42,161 nucleotides of DNA, taken from IMG/VR virus record IMGVR_UViG_3300031673_000148, positions 1 to 42,161 of that record; one strand, given 5' to 3'. The stretch is from a virus. Made by a program: the position numbers and the translations under genes. Of this stretch, positions 8,174 through 16,396 are shown piece after piece. Position 1 is the first letter of the stretch. Each line of letters opens with the position of its first letter. Under the pieces are notes generated by a model, which saw nothing but the letters and a program-made list of their open reading frames with translations, was not told the DNA's origin and ran no database searches.

Positions 8174-8953
8174 CTAATCCTCGCTGTCACCGTCACTGTC
8201 GTCGCTGTCGCTGCTGTCACCGCTGTCGTCGCCATCGGCCGTCCGCTCCCGCGATTCAACATCAATGACATCGGCGCCAGACACGCTCACGGCGCTATTG
8301 ATGATCTCCCCTGCGTCGATATGAGCCTTGCTGGCAACCGACATCAGCGATTCCACCATGGAAAGAACTTTTCGACGACTGTCGGGATCCGTCAAGACCT
8401 GGCCGACTCCGCCGTTGTAGCGATTGGAGATCTGAACTGCCGACTGGCCGGCCAGTGACACCTCTCCAAGCTGGCGCGTCGCGAGACCGAGGTCCATCTT
8501 CAGGTCCGAGGACTGCTTCAGCAGCTTCATCGCATAGAAGATTTCACGGCCCGTGGTCGGGAGAAGCTTGTTTATTTTCTCCTCGTTGCCAACGTCGATC
8601 TCAATACGCTTCATCTGAAGCTGGTAGAGCTTTTCCAGCTCTTCCAGCTCGTTGAAGCCTTCTGCCGCGCGGCGATTCGCCTTCTGCTGCGCCAAAAAGT
8701 TCTGCGATGTCAACGCAAGCTCTGACGGCGGGATGGTCTTGCGGTACTCGTCGATCATCTTCCGCAAAGAAGAGATCGGTACATCTACAAGCTCCCCGGC
8801 GTCATTCTGAATGTATTCAGCAATCTTCTGGCTCGCCCAGCCAAGCCGGAGCCGGCGCTCCACCTCGTCCAGGCACGAGCACTCATTCAGCCGCCGAACC
8901 TTGCGCGTATTCCTACTAACAGGACGAATGGATGGTTTTCGATCGTTTGCCAT
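8174..8953 (-). CDS. Probable terminase small subunit (259 aa)
   Basis: Five bases upstream of terL. The N-terminal part looks like a helix-turn-helix (LGWASQKIAEYIQND, then SSLRKMIDEYRK). A central helical, coiled-coil-like section (FNELEELEKLYQLQMKRIEI) would suit oligomerisation, and the tail is extremely acidic (Ser/Asp repeats). Small terminases bind the packaging site and form rings; this architecture and position fit, but sequence proof is lacking. It is preceded by a promoter of its own (8982-9010) and an AGTGGTGA ribosome site. Confidence 0.6.
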   Translation of the reverse strand: MANDRKPSIRPVSRNTRKVRRLNECSCLDEVERRLRLGWASQKIAEYIQNDAGELVDVPISSLRKMIDEYRKTIPPSELALTSQNFLAQQKANRRAAEGFNELEELEKLYQLQMKRIEIDVGNEEKINKLLPTTGREIFYAMKLLKQSSDLKMDLGLATRQLGEVSLAGQSAVQISNRYNGGVGQVLTDPDSRRKVLSMVESLMSVASKAHIDAGEIINSAVSVSGADVIDVESRERTADGDDSGDSSDSDDSDGDSED

Positions 8954-8981
8954 TAGGTCACCACTTTAGGCGCTGATCGTG

Positions 8982-9010
8982 ATGCTAACGCAAAACCAAA
9001 CCTCCAGCAA
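8982..9010 (-). promoter_or_regulatory. Sigma70-like promoter for the packaging block
   Basis: On the minus strand TTGCTG (9010-9005), 17 bases, then TAGCAT (8987-8982). It lies 29 bases before the TerS start with a ribosome site between. It is the only clear promoter between 9065 and terL. Confidence 0.5.
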
Positions 9011-9030
9011 AGATCGGAAACCATATTCTT

Positions 9031-9059
9031 CGAGGCACGCAAATGTTTGCGCAGCCTCG
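9031..9059. promoter_or_regulatory. Long inverted repeat, candidate operator
   Basis: CGAGGCA-CGCAAA-TG-TTTGCG-CAGCCTCG: a nested palindrome (inner 6+6, outer 6+6 bases) just after the stop of the 9065-10297 gene and upstream of the TerS promoter. No T-run follows on either strand, so it is not an ordinary terminator. The core resembles sites at 14240 and 34810. Confidence 0.45.
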
Positions 9060-9064
9060 GGGCT

Positions 9065-10297
9065 CTACGACTGCATCATCTTGGCAAAGTCGAACGGCTT
9101 GCCTAGCGCCGCCGTCATGATGCCGTTAACGCCTTCGACGACTGTGGCTCCAGCGGTGCCTTGCTCCACAAAGCCACGACGAAGCGGCACAAGCACGCTT
9201 TGGACGTACTCGAACGGCTTGCTCATCATCGTGTCTGCATTGTCATGTAGGTACAGAAATCTGCCCCACAGGCCGGCAATGTTCTCTTTTGGCGCGCCGA
9301 TGTCGAGGAGCACTTGCGACAGCAGCACCGACAGGTCTTCCTTGACTGCACGGGTGATCTGCTTGGCGGTCTGCATCCATTCAGACTTCTCTCGATCTCC
9401 CATCGTATCCATGAACCGAATCAGGTCATTGCTGCTCGCCGGAACGCCTGGTTTGGCGGTGCCTCCCACGGAGCTTGGCGGCCTACCCCATCCCTGGGCT
9501 CTTGAGTTCAGGTACCAATCTGCGGTTCGTGCTGGATGCGGGAGCACGACCTCTGTCGAGTAGAAGACTGGAACGTCGGACGCCTTCGAGTGGAACAAGC
9601 TCGACAGGCTTCGCAGGGCCGTGCCCATTAGGATGTCTAAGATCATCGCACGGTAAAGTCCGTGCCTCATCTTGTCCGACGCCGCAGCCCATCTATCTTT
9701 CGTCGTTGCGGCGAGAAATGCCCAGTATTCGAGGAAGTTGCGCCCCGTGGTCGGCAGGACTTGTAAGATCGCAGTTTCGCCGAACGCCTTTGCTACTTTG
9801 CTGGCCGGCACACCCATTGCCTTCGAGAATCTGCTGCGCCGTGAGATCGAAAGCAGGTCACTCAGGTTTACGAGTCGAACTGCGAGCGGCGGCACCATGT
9901 CTTCCATGCCGAACGCTTTTGACGACTCGTAAAACGCCTGCTGGCGCTTGAGAATGTCGTTCCTTTCGGGGCGCAGAGAGTATTCCTCTCCCCATACGGC
10001 GTAGATCAGCCCTCCCCGAACTCCTCCGAGCGACAGGAGCCCCGACCTTGTGTCGCCTGAAAATCCTGCGTACTGGACCAGAAGATTGCCGCTCAAAATG
10101 TCGACGAAGTCCTCGTCGACGCCATGGATTTCCGCCTGGCGCAGGTGATCCCACAGCATCGGCTCCGGCACGTTCCACGGCGGATCTTCAGTAGAGCCAT
10201 CGACCCTCCTTGCCGGGGTTAGCATCATCCCCTGCTGATGATAGACAGGCTTCGGGGCCAAGGCCGCCACAGCGCCACCAACCTCTTCTGCAGCCAT
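9065..10297 (-). CDS. Divergent kinase-fold protein, paralog of 10538-12136 (410 aa)
   Basis: Shares with the 532-aa neighbour an AFYESSKAFGMEDMVPPLA segment (residues 121-139), an MILDILMGTALRS segment (218-230), a FYSTEVVLPHP segment (245-255), and a C-terminal VLLDIGAP...AG...R block. That order (aaYel.k..Gl.d.VPPt, then D.l..N.dR, then D.el.lP) is what HipA-like and PI3/PI4-kinase-like folds show. Here the catalytic Asn and Asp are absent (MGTALRS, STEV), so it is probably a non-catalytic homolog. The fold call is inference. ATG 10297 overlaps the stop of the preceding gene (TAATG). Confidence 0.5.
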   Translation of the reverse strand: MAAEEVGGAVAALAPKPVYHQQGMMLTPARRVDGSTEDPPWNVPEPMLWDHLRQAEIHGVDEDFVDILSGNLLVQYAGFSGDTRSGLLSLGGVRGGLIYAVWGEEYSLRPERNDILKRQQAFYESSKAFGMEDMVPPLAVRLVNLSDLLSISRRSRFSKAMGVPASKVAKAFGETAILQVLPTTGRNFLEYWAFLAATTKDRWAAASDKMRHGLYRAMILDILMGTALRSLSSLFHSKASDVPVFYSTEVVLPHPARTADWYLNSRAQGWGRPPSSVGGTAKPGVPASSNDLIRFMDTMGDREKSEWMQTAKQITRAVKEDLSVLLSQVLLDIGAPKENIAGLWGRFLYLHDNADTMMSKPFEYVQSVLVPLRRGFVEQGTAGATVVEGVNGIMTAALGKPFDFAKMMQS

Positions 10298-10554
10298 TAC
10301 TCAATCACCTCGACGCGCACCAGGGACGATTGACGGACCATCTCTACGGACCACTCCAAAGGAGACAAGCCGAGCTTGCTGGCCTGGATGCGGATGTCAT
10401 CAGGGGCCTGCACCAGGTCGCTCCAAAGACCTTCGACGATGATGCCGCCATCCTCGGTTTGCCGAAGCGTTCCCGCGTAATCTCGCACCGGCGCGCCATC
10501 CACCAGCCGCAGCTGATACACGAGGGCTCTCCTTGCATCAGGCTTCACTTGCAT
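10297..10554 (-). CDS. Hypothetical protein (85 aa)
   Basis: An acidic, probably beta-rich small protein (YQLRLVDGAPVRDYAGTL, then GGIIVEGLWSDLV). It lies between and overlaps the two kinase-fold paralogs (17 bases into the upstream gene, one base into the downstream one), so the three are translationally coupled and may form a complex. No family recognised. Confidence 0.6.
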   Translation of the reverse strand: MQVKPDARRALVYQLRLVDGAPVRDYAGTLRQTEDGGIIVEGLWSDLVQAPDDIRIQASKLGLSPLEWSVEMVRQSSLVRVEVIE

Positions 10555-12136
10555 GATCGTCGTCCTTCGCCTTCATCGCCTTCAAGAAATCGAATTCGTG
10601 AACCATCGATTTTGACATGGTCATATTGACGAATTCGACAACGCCGACCATGTCTTCGCGCTTCTGCCCGGTCCTGAACGCTGCAAGAAGGTCAGCGATC
10701 ATGTACGGGTCCGCCGCGATATCCTTGGCATGCGTCTTCATCAGCCAAATGCGCGCCAAGGCGCCTGCGACATGCAAAGGGGGCAGTTTGTAGTCCAGCA
10801 AGGCCCTGGCCAGCTCCAGGGGTCGGTCGGACGTCATACGGTCGGACACGACATGGCCAAGCGCCTCAAAGTCTGCAATCTCGCCCTCTCCGCCTTCCGA
10901 CACAAGACGCGAGACAGCCTCGCTCAACATCAGCGGCATGCCCGCGCCTGGATCTTCAGCAACCTCCACAAAAGACTTAGACGACGATGCGATATACGCA
11001 TCCGCCATCGCACGAGGGCATGGAAGGCTTAGCTCGTTACCTGTTGCGATCACTGGATGTCGCGGCTCATCTGAAAAAGCCAGGTCTCCAATAGTTCTGC
11101 ACATATTCCATGCCAGCAGATCAAACATCGCGACCCTGAGAAACGACGCCCGGACCTCAGGCCCCATCGCCGTCCAAAAAGGAGCCAGACCCTTGGACTC
11201 CACCCGGTCGCGATACCAAAGCTGCTTCGCGATAGTTGTCCAGGTACCACGCTTGAACTGAACAGCAGACGCGCCACCCGCCTGCCGCCGAACATCGTCG
11301 ACCGCCTTGCCAGTCTCCTGCGAGACCCACTCCAGAAACGCCTCGCGGCGCTCTGCCAGACTTGACGGGATTAGGCGATACAGGTCGCCTCGCTCATCAA
11401 AGCGCCTTACCGTAGGAGGGACGACATCGTCCAGGCCGCACGCCTTCGCCAGCTCATAGGCCGCAGCGGCATGCCTGCCGTAGGCAGGGAAGTCCTCTTC
11501 TTTCGACAGGAACTTGCCCCACACCCTGTCAGTCGACGGGTCGCGAAGCTCGTCCATCCACAACAGGACATCGTACGATCCTGCGATCTGATCTTTAATC
11601 CTGCCCACCAGGAGCCCCGTGCGACCCCCACCCACGCGGAGCCAGTCGATAAATCCAGACCGCATCGCCGACAGCAACCGGCGCTCATCCACGCTCCACA
11701 GGACAGGGTCGGTTGGCGCTACGCCCAGAACAGCAACGTCGCCCGGCCTCGGGTTCGTCGCCCTCAGATGCTTGTTGTCGCCGTCAAACCGCTTCCTCAC
11801 ATCCTTCGGGATGACATCGACCTCAGCCGCCTTCTTGGCTTCGTCCTCTTTTTTCTTCCACGGAGGCTCGTGGTACCGCACTGCCACCCGCACCGTGGGC
11901 TCCTTCTGAGGAGCGTCCGCCTGAGGCTCCTCGGCCCCTAGCCCCACAGCCGCCCCCGCCGGCCCAGCCGTTGCTGCAACAGCATCGGGTGTCATATGAG
12001 CGTAATGATCACCAGGGTCGGCGCTCTTGACATGGTACGCCTGCTTGACAATCTTCATCTTGCCATCAGCGCCACGTTTTCTAACGTGCTTGATGACTCG
12101 GACCAGATTTCCGCCAAAGCTACCGATTGCAGGCAT
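10538..12136 (-). CDS. Divergent kinase-fold protein, larger paralog (532 aa)
   Basis: The N-terminal 110 residues are basic or low-complexity (VIKHVRKRGADGKMKIVKQ). The core has GGGRTGLLVGRIKD (169-182), AYELAKACGLDDVVPPTVRR (226-245), FDLLAWNMCRTIGDLAF (338-354) and ATGNELSLPCP (364-374). These line up with the Gly-rich/Lys region, the aaYrL..lLGl..VPPt helix, the D.l..N.DRh.gN catalytic loop and the (I/V)D.glsf metal motif of HipA-like or PI3K-like kinases. One Asn is kept, but Asp and His of the loop and the metal-binding Asp are replaced (Cys, Thr, Gly). The C-terminal ALLDYKLPPLHVAG block matches the smaller paralog. Likely a pseudokinase or strongly diverged enzyme; the substrate is unknown. 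Confidence 0.5.
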   Translation of the reverse strand: MPAIGSFGGNLVRVIKHVRKRGADGKMKIVKQAYHVKSADPGDHYAHMTPDAVAATAGPAGAAVGLGAEEPQADAPQKEPTVRVAVRYHEPPWKKKEDEAKKAAEVDVIPKDVRKRFDGDNKHLRATNPRPGDVAVLGVAPTDPVLWSVDERRLLSAMRSGFIDWLRVGGGRTGLLVGRIKDQIAGSYDVLLWMDELRDPSTDRVWGKFLSKEEDFPAYGRHAAAAYELAKACGLDDVVPPTVRRFDERGDLYRLIPSSLAERREAFLEWVSQETGKAVDDVRRQAGGASAVQFKRGTWTTIAKQLWYRDRVESKGLAPFWTAMGPEVRASFLRVAMFDLLAWNMCRTIGDLAFSDEPRHPVIATGNELSLPCPRAMADAYIASSSKSFVEVAEDPGAGMPLMLSEAVSRLVSEGGEGEIADFEALGHVVSDRMTSDRPLELARALLDYKLPPLHVAGALARIWLMKTHAKDIAADPYMIADLLAAFRTGQKREDMVGVVEFVNMTMSKSMVHEFDFLKAMKAKDDDHASEA

Positions 12137-12429
12137 TACGACTCCACGAACTCCGCTCTAAAGAATGCGCTGCGCGCGATCGAGGCATGGAAAAATTCCA
12201 GCGTAGACATATCGAGATGCATGGCGCCGGCACGCAAATGCTTCGCATAAACCGGATCAGACAGGATGCCACCGGTCATCGCCAGCAGACCATCCTCCCC
12301 CTGGAACGCCTCGCCGATCGCCACCTCGTCGTCGCCGCTCTCAGGGTCGACGGCAAAGACACGAAGGCGCCGCTCGTCTCCGACGACGTCTCCAAACGCC
12401 AACCCCGCTCCTGCGTTCGCTTCTTCCAC
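12136..12429 (-). CDS. Hypothetical protein (97 aa)
   Basis: GTG 12429 is chosen because AAGGAAC lies at proper spacing and it begins just past the stop of the upstream ParB-domain gene; longer forms would overlap that gene by more than 100 bases. The sequence (GLAFGDVVGDERRLRVFAVD, later MSTLEFFHASIARSAFF) is acidic with no recognised domain. The stop overlaps the start of the kinase-fold gene (TAATG). Confidence 0.6.
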   Translation of the reverse strand: MEEANAGAGLAFGDVVGDERRLRVFAVDPESGDDEVAIGEAFQGEDGLLAMTGGILSDPVYAKHLRAGAMHLDMSTLEFFHASIARSAFFRAEFVES

Positions 12430-12431
12430 GG

Positions 12432-13199
12432 TCAGTTCCTTAGTCTCGCGGCGGCATCCTCCACCGCGTCTGTCAGTAGATCGTTGATATCCACGACGTT
12501 CTGCCGGCAGGCGTTCATGATGATGTCCATCGCCTGCTTGAGACGCGGACCCATGGCGACATACACATGATCCTTCCCTCCCCAAGAGAAGATCATGAAG
12601 TTGTAGTCAACCGTCTCCCCGTGCTCAGACATAATCTCAGATACGATCCTGCCTATGTCCCCGGACGTCTTCGCCGTCTTCGCTCGACTTTCAAAATCAG
12701 CCGCCTTCTCAGCCCCCATCGTCCCGCGAAGCCCGTCAGACACTTGCTTGACCATCTTCTTGATGCCGTCTTCGTTCGTATAGCCCAGCATCCTCGTGGC
12801 TTCGTGCCCGTACTTCTTCACCATCTCATTGTAGAGCGACACCATCTTTTCCGGGTTCATCCGGCCATGCAGCACGTTCAACCGAACAGCCTGCAGCTTG
12901 CGCAGGTCTTCCTCCTGCCATTTGTCGCCCTGTAGCACGTCAACAGGAATTTTCTTTAGGCCAAGCGCCTTGGCCGCCGCTGCGCGATTATGCCCGCCTA
13001 CGATCTCATAGTAGGTGCGCCCATCCTTCGCTTCCACGGCGGCGACAGTCGGCGGATCGATGAACCCAACCTGAGTTATTTGCTCTTTCAGAAGCGAGAA
13101 TTCGGCCTCTGTCATCTCGTTGGGGTTCCAGTCGGCCCCAATAAGCTCGCCAGGGTCAAGTTCAGCACGGGCGACGTCCATCGCCTGCCTCTTCTTCAC
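12432..13199 (-). CDS. ParB/sulfiredoxin-fold domain protein (255 aa)
   Basis: The N-terminal half has the ParB-domain layout: a leading strand region (LIGADWNPNEMTEAEFSLLK), then YEIVGGHNRAAAAKALGLKK, equivalent to the GERRyrAa box of ParB, and IPVDVL. The C-terminal half is helical and lacks the ParB central helix-turn-helix I would expect, so a segregation role is doubtful. ParB-fold domains can bind CTP or ATP, and some act as nucleases or kinases. ATG 13199 overlaps the previous stop (ATGA). It is part of the 14207-9065 operon. Confidence 0.75.
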   Translation of the reverse strand: MKKRQAMDVARAELDPGELIGADWNPNEMTEAEFSLLKEQITQVGFIDPPTVAAVEAKDGRTYYEIVGGHNRAAAAKALGLKKIPVDVLQGDKWQEEDLRKLQAVRLNVLHGRMNPEKMVSLYNEMVKKYGHEATRMLGYTNEDGIKKMVKQVSDGLRGTMGAEKAADFESRAKTAKTSGDIGRIVSEIMSEHGETVDYNFMIFSWGGKDHVYVAMGPRLKQAMDIIMNACRQNVVDINDLLTDAVEDAAARLRN

Positions 13200-13411
13200 G
13201 ACTCAATCACTTCAGCAAGAGCCATCAGCCGCTCAGCCGCTAGATAGATTTCACCTCGCAACTGATACTGAAATATTTCAGCATTCATCTCGTTCGCGGG
13301 TATCTCATCTCCAGGGACGCCTTCCTCTAACCTAGACTTCCACCTGTCTAAGATCGCTATCACTTGAACAATCTCATCTCGCAACGTATCAGGCTTCAAT
13401 CGCATCGTCAC
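13196..13411 (-). CDS. Hypothetical helical protein (71 aa)
   Basis: A small helical protein (LRDEIVQVIAILDRWKSRLE, then AAERLMALAEVIES) beginning at GTG 13411 (GAGGTG upstream) or ATG 13405, with ATGA overlap to the ParB-domain gene. A perfect 14-base CTGAAATATTTCAG palindrome falls inside it but is explained by coding. Function unknown. Confidence 0.6.
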   Translation of the reverse strand: MTMRLKPDTLRDEIVQVIAILDRWKSRLEEGVPGDEIPANEMNAEIFQYQLRGEIYLAAERLMALAEVIES

Positions 13412-13418
13412 AGCGCAA

Positions 13419-14207
13419 TCACCTCACTGCAAAATCGCCAACTTGAGACAGTGTCGAACGACGCTCGACTGTTACATCAACCCTTATGCGGAGCCTCCAG
13501 ACGTCCTCGGTCAAGGTCACCATCTGTCCCTCCCGCAACGTCTTCTCCACCCTCGTCCTAGCATGCCGCCTTCGATCCCAACACGACTTGCACAGCCCGT
13601 CGCCCGAATGCCGCGTCTTCTCATCATCCCCCGACACACCACACTTAACACACTGATCCAACCCGTAGTGAAGCGACCACTTCCGCCGCTCATCTCGTAA
13701 GTAAGCAATGATCTCATTCACTTGGTCAAACGTGATCATGTACTTCCTCAGACCGTACCTCTTCCACGTCTGCCCCAAATTATCCCGGGCACGCTGAATC
13801 TGGCGCCAGTCGTAACCCGTGTCTCGTTCGATCTGAAGCCTTGTATACGTCCCCTGCGTAGGAGAGAACCCAAGCTCGTAACACCTACGCTCTATCGCTA
13901 GCCGATTCCTCCCGGGAAGCTGGTCGATTAACTCGAAAATATTCAAGTGACCGACATTCTTCACGAGGACCAGATCCTCCTCCTTGCGCCAAGGATACGT
14001 GACCTTCCCAGGGCGACAGCCTGCGCGACGCCCCTTCTTATCCCTCAACCTCAGCTCAGTCGCCTTCGTCCGTATCGACTGAATGCTCTTGCCAATCTTC
14101 TTCGCGACGTCAGCATCCCGAGCAGTGCCCCATAGCTCGGTCAGTCGGATCACCTGGTCATCAGTCCAGCGATTGCGCTTACCGTTCCCCGATGCGGTAT
14201 CGCCCAT
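13419..14207 (-). CDS. Myb/SANT-like DNA-binding protein with zinc ribbon (262 aa)
   Basis: Two Trp-containing helical repeats at the N terminus (NRWTDDQVIRLTELWG; then YPWRKEEDLVLVKNVG) look like Myb/SANT or GcrA-like DNA-binding units. They are followed by a third helix-turn-helix-like part (LQIERDTGYDWRQIQRARDN) and a CVKCG...CKSC zinc ribbon. This suggests a transcription regulator heading the operon down to 9065. ATG 14207 lies seven bases from the promoter -10 element with no ribosome site, suggesting a leaderless message; an upstream TTG at 14243 would fall inside the promoter. Confidence 0.75.
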   Translation of the reverse strand: MGDTASGNGKRNRWTDDQVIRLTELWGTARDADVAKKIGKSIQSIRTKATELRLRDKKGRRAGCRPGKVTYPWRKEEDLVLVKNVGHLNIFELIDQLPGRNRLAIERRCYELGFSPTQGTYTRLQIERDTGYDWRQIQRARDNLGQTWKRYGLRKYMITFDQVNEIIAYLRDERRKWSLHYGLDQCVKCGVSGDDEKTRHSGDGLCKSCWDRRRHARTRVEKTLREGQMVTLTEDVWRLRIRVDVTVERRSTLSQVGDFAVR

Positions 14208-14214
14208 GTCGCGA

Positions 14215-14243
14215 ATTCTATGCCGAATACGGATCACGTGCAA
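14215..14243 (-). promoter_or_regulatory. Sigma70-like promoter, probably giving a leaderless mRNA
   Basis: TTGCAC (14243-14238), 17 bases, TAGAAT (14220-14215). Seven bases then separate TAGAAT from ATG 14207, so transcription would start at or next to the A of the start codon. The -35 element overlaps the palindrome at 14240-14251. Confidence 0.65.
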
Positions 14244-14251
14244 ATATTTGC
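14240..14251. promoter_or_regulatory. Perfect palindrome GCAAATATTTGC, candidate operator
   Basis: A 12-base perfect palindrome overlapping the -35 element of the 14207 promoter. GTGCAAATATTT recurs at 34810-34823 and a near copy, CGCAAATGTTTGCG, at 9038-9051, all upstream of leftward genes. A repressor binding here would block the promoter. Confidence 0.5.
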
Positions 14252-14260
14252 GCGGCTCCG

Positions 14261-14301
14261 AAAAAAGAAATCCGTTGCGAAACCCGGGGCTCGCAACGGA
14301 T
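14261..14301 (-). terminator. Rho-independent terminator ending the recombination block
   Basis: An 11-bp perfect stem (ATCCGTTGCGA / TCGCAACGGAT) with a 10-base loop, followed on the minus strand by TTCTTTTTT. It lies 41 bases past the stop of the 14342 gene and just before the next promoter. Confidence 0.9.
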
Positions 14302-14341
14302 CTTGTCGAAATGAGCTACCGCCGACCCGACGGCAGAATCG

Positions 14342-14911
14342 TCAGGGAAGCTGTTCGCGGTATCGCGTCAGGATCTCAGCACGGGCAATCTCGTTTCCCG
14401 AGATCACTCCAAGGCACGCCGTCCACGCCCATTCGCTCTGAAACTCAGTGGGCGCGAACGTATCCTTCCAGAACTTGGCGATCTCCCTCTCCCTATCGCT
14501 CGCGTACGCCAGCATCACGCCCTTATGAGCCGTCGGCATCGCATCGCCCATCATCCGAATGGCCTCCAGCGCCATCAGGTTACACATGGCGATATACGGG
14601 CCCATGTCACAGGCTGTACCGGGCGTCTTCTTAGGATCGCCCAGTTCATAGGCTTCAATGCCATTCAGCTGGCGGCCTTCCACTGTGCGATTGAAGTAAA
14701 TCGGCTTCCAGAAAGAAACCGCTTCTTCTAGCTCCTTTTTCGAAACGCTGACCCGCTTAGCAATAGAAGCCTCCTCTGCACGAGAGGCCTTGGCCTGCAG
14801 CGTCGCCTCATAGAGTCGCGCCAGCTCAAACGGGTCCATCGAATTGGGATCAGAACCAGCAACGCTCTCTCCCACCCTGCCAATCGGAAGCTTGTCCATT
14901 CCGCTACTCAT
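14342..14911 (-). CDS. Hypothetical protein (189 aa)
   Basis: ATG 14911 has a GAGGTG ribosome site and ATGA overlap with the preceding gene; a GTG two codons upstream is less likely. The protein is helical with an N-terminal coiled-coil-like stretch (YEATLQAKASRAEEASIAKR), a WKPIYFNRT patch and a Trp-rich C-terminal part (SEWAWTACLG). No family recognised. Last gene before the terminator of the recombination operon. Confidence 0.65.
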   Translation of the reverse strand: MSSGMDKLPIGRVGESVAGSDPNSMDPFELARLYEATLQAKASRAEEASIAKRVSVSKKELEEAVSFWKPIYFNRTVEGRQLNGIEAYELGDPKKTPGTACDMGPYIAMCNLMALEAIRMMGDAMPTAHKGVMLAYASDREREIAKFWKDTFAPTEFQSEWAWTACLGVISGNEIARAEILTRYREQLP

Positions 14912-15354
14912 CCACACCTCGCCCCCGGCTTACGCCGGTTGATTCCATCATCAATATTTTCAAACTGGCCACACCTGTAGTGATCGGCCATTGTATCGAC
15001 CCTGAACTTCTCAAGACGTTTCTTGACGTCGAGCGCTTCAGGGGTCTCGTTCTCAACGGCTGCATTTAGAACGGCCACGACGCTCTCCACCGTGTCACGG
15101 CCGCGGACCTTTGCCGCCTTCGCAGCGTTCCTCACCAGGGCGGCAAGCATCGGATACTCACGATCCATCCGGCCGTGATGAATCATCCGGCAGCTCTCCG
15201 TGCGCGAGCAAATGTCCCTGCACGTCGACTTGGACCTCAGTGCCTCAGCGCCATACTCTGCAGCCGACCGACCCTGTCCGTACCCGAAGTATCCGAAGCA
15301 GTTCCAGTCGGCAATCGAATCCCGAACTCTACGCTTATGCTTGCCGTACCCCAT
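14908..15354 (-). CDS. Hypothetical protein with Cys cluster (148 aa)
   Basis: Aromatic and Gly-rich N terminus (DWNCFGYFGYGQGR), then a CRDICSRTESC cluster that could bind metal, a helical middle, and a C-terminal HYRCGQFENID segment. The start ATG 15354 has an AGGCGGC ribosome site. I cannot assign a family; the spacing of cysteines hints at a zinc or iron-sulfur site. Confidence 0.65.
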   Translation of the reverse strand: MGYGKHKRRVRDSIADWNCFGYFGYGQGRSAAEYGAEALRSKSTCRDICSRTESCRMIHHGRMDREYPMLAALVRNAAKAAKVRGRDTVESVVAVLNAAVENETPEALDVKKRLEKFRVDTMADHYRCGQFENIDDGINRRKPGARCG

Positions 15355-15366
15355 GGGATTCGCCGC

Positions 15367-16353
15367 CTACTGAGCCTTGGCCTCCTGAATGAGTCGCCAC
15401 AGCAGGTCTGCCCCGTGGATGGGCTTGCCCGTATTGGGATCAACAGCGATGATCATGACCCCCAGGCGACGCTCCGCCTTGGCCAGGTACGCGCCACGGT
15501 CCTTTTCCTGGCTGTCGGAGAAGTCGTTGTTCGTCAGGAAGTCCTGGCAGATCAGCTCCAGGTTGTGGTTCATCTTCTCCGACTTGGAGATCTTCTTCGC
15601 GCGGTCAAGCGCCGATTGAACCGTATCCCACTGAGGGTCGTAGAAGCTCGTCTGAAACGAGTGCATCTCCTCAGGCTTCGGCAACGACTTATGGTCGGCC
15701 TGCCCCGCCGACACCGCCGCCTTAGCCTGGGTCCCTAGCGAGGTGATATCGATCGAATCAGCAGGCGAACCCGAAAAGGCCTGAACCGGCTCCTCATCAT
15801 CCAAGCTGCGACCGGCGATGACAGCCTTGGCAGCCTTGATCGACTTCTTGAGCTGCTCGAACGTCAAATCCTGCGCCTTCTCAATCCACAAGGGGACAGA
15901 GTCGCGCGTAGCGAACCCAGACAGCAGGTAAACCTTCGATCGACCCAGGGCGACCAGCTTGTCGATCACTGTGTCCGGCATCTCCTCCTGCACGGAGAAC
16001 CACCAGTATGCATAGCGAAGGTTCTCGCCCGTTCGCTTGCGAATGCCGACTTCGCTCTCACAATAGTCGCCAAAATCGGAGTAGCCCCACTTCCGAAACA
16101 ACGACTGGCGCTCGTCCATGGACCCGCGGCCACTCATCAGCGCGCGGTACCCGCCCGGAACCCCATCATAAACCTCGTACAAGACCCGACCCAAGTCCCA
16201 ATACTTGTGCTCGATCTCGCAGACAAGGTTGCGCGCATGCTCTCTCAGCTCATTCTCAGCCTCAATGAGCTTTGCCTCGTCAAGCTTCGCATCGGCCGAC
16301 GCGACAACCTTTCGCTCAACTCCATTCACTACGCGCAGAGTCGTTGCTTCCAT
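15367..16353 (-). CDS. Hypothetical protein, possible DNA-binding (328 aa)
   Basis: Starts at ATG 16353 (MEATTLRVVNG); an upstream extension would reach into the SSB gene. Residues about 45-130 form a helical unit (YWDLGRVLYEVYDGV, then WGYSDFGDYCESEVGIRKRT and ENLRYAYWW) reminiscent of the WGF..F..Y.e.elG...r(T/S)a pattern found in DUF3102-like and plasmid/phage regulatory proteins. The middle (FEQLKKSIKAAKAVIAG) is helical and a Ser/Ala-rich linker precedes a C-terminal ALDRAKKISKSEKM region. Role unknown; co-transcribed with SSB and RuvC. Confidence 0.65.
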   Translation of the reverse strand: MEATTLRVVNGVERKVVASADAKLDEAKLIEAENELREHARNLVCEIEHKYWDLGRVLYEVYDGVPGGYRALMSGRGSMDERQSLFRKWGYSDFGDYCESEVGIRKRTGENLRYAYWWFSVQEEMPDTVIDKLVALGRSKVYLLSGFATRDSVPLWIEKAQDLTFEQLKKSIKAAKAVIAGRSLDDEEPVQAFSGSPADSIDITSLGTQAKAAVSAGQADHKSLPKPEEMHSFQTSFYDPQWDTVQSALDRAKKISKSEKMNHNLELICQDFLTNNDFSDSQEKDRGAYLAKAERRLGVMIIAVDPNTGKPIHGADLLWRLIQEAKAQ

Positions 16354-16396
16354 GGGAACCCCATATATCCTTTTGTAAACCCCGGCAGCCAGCACT

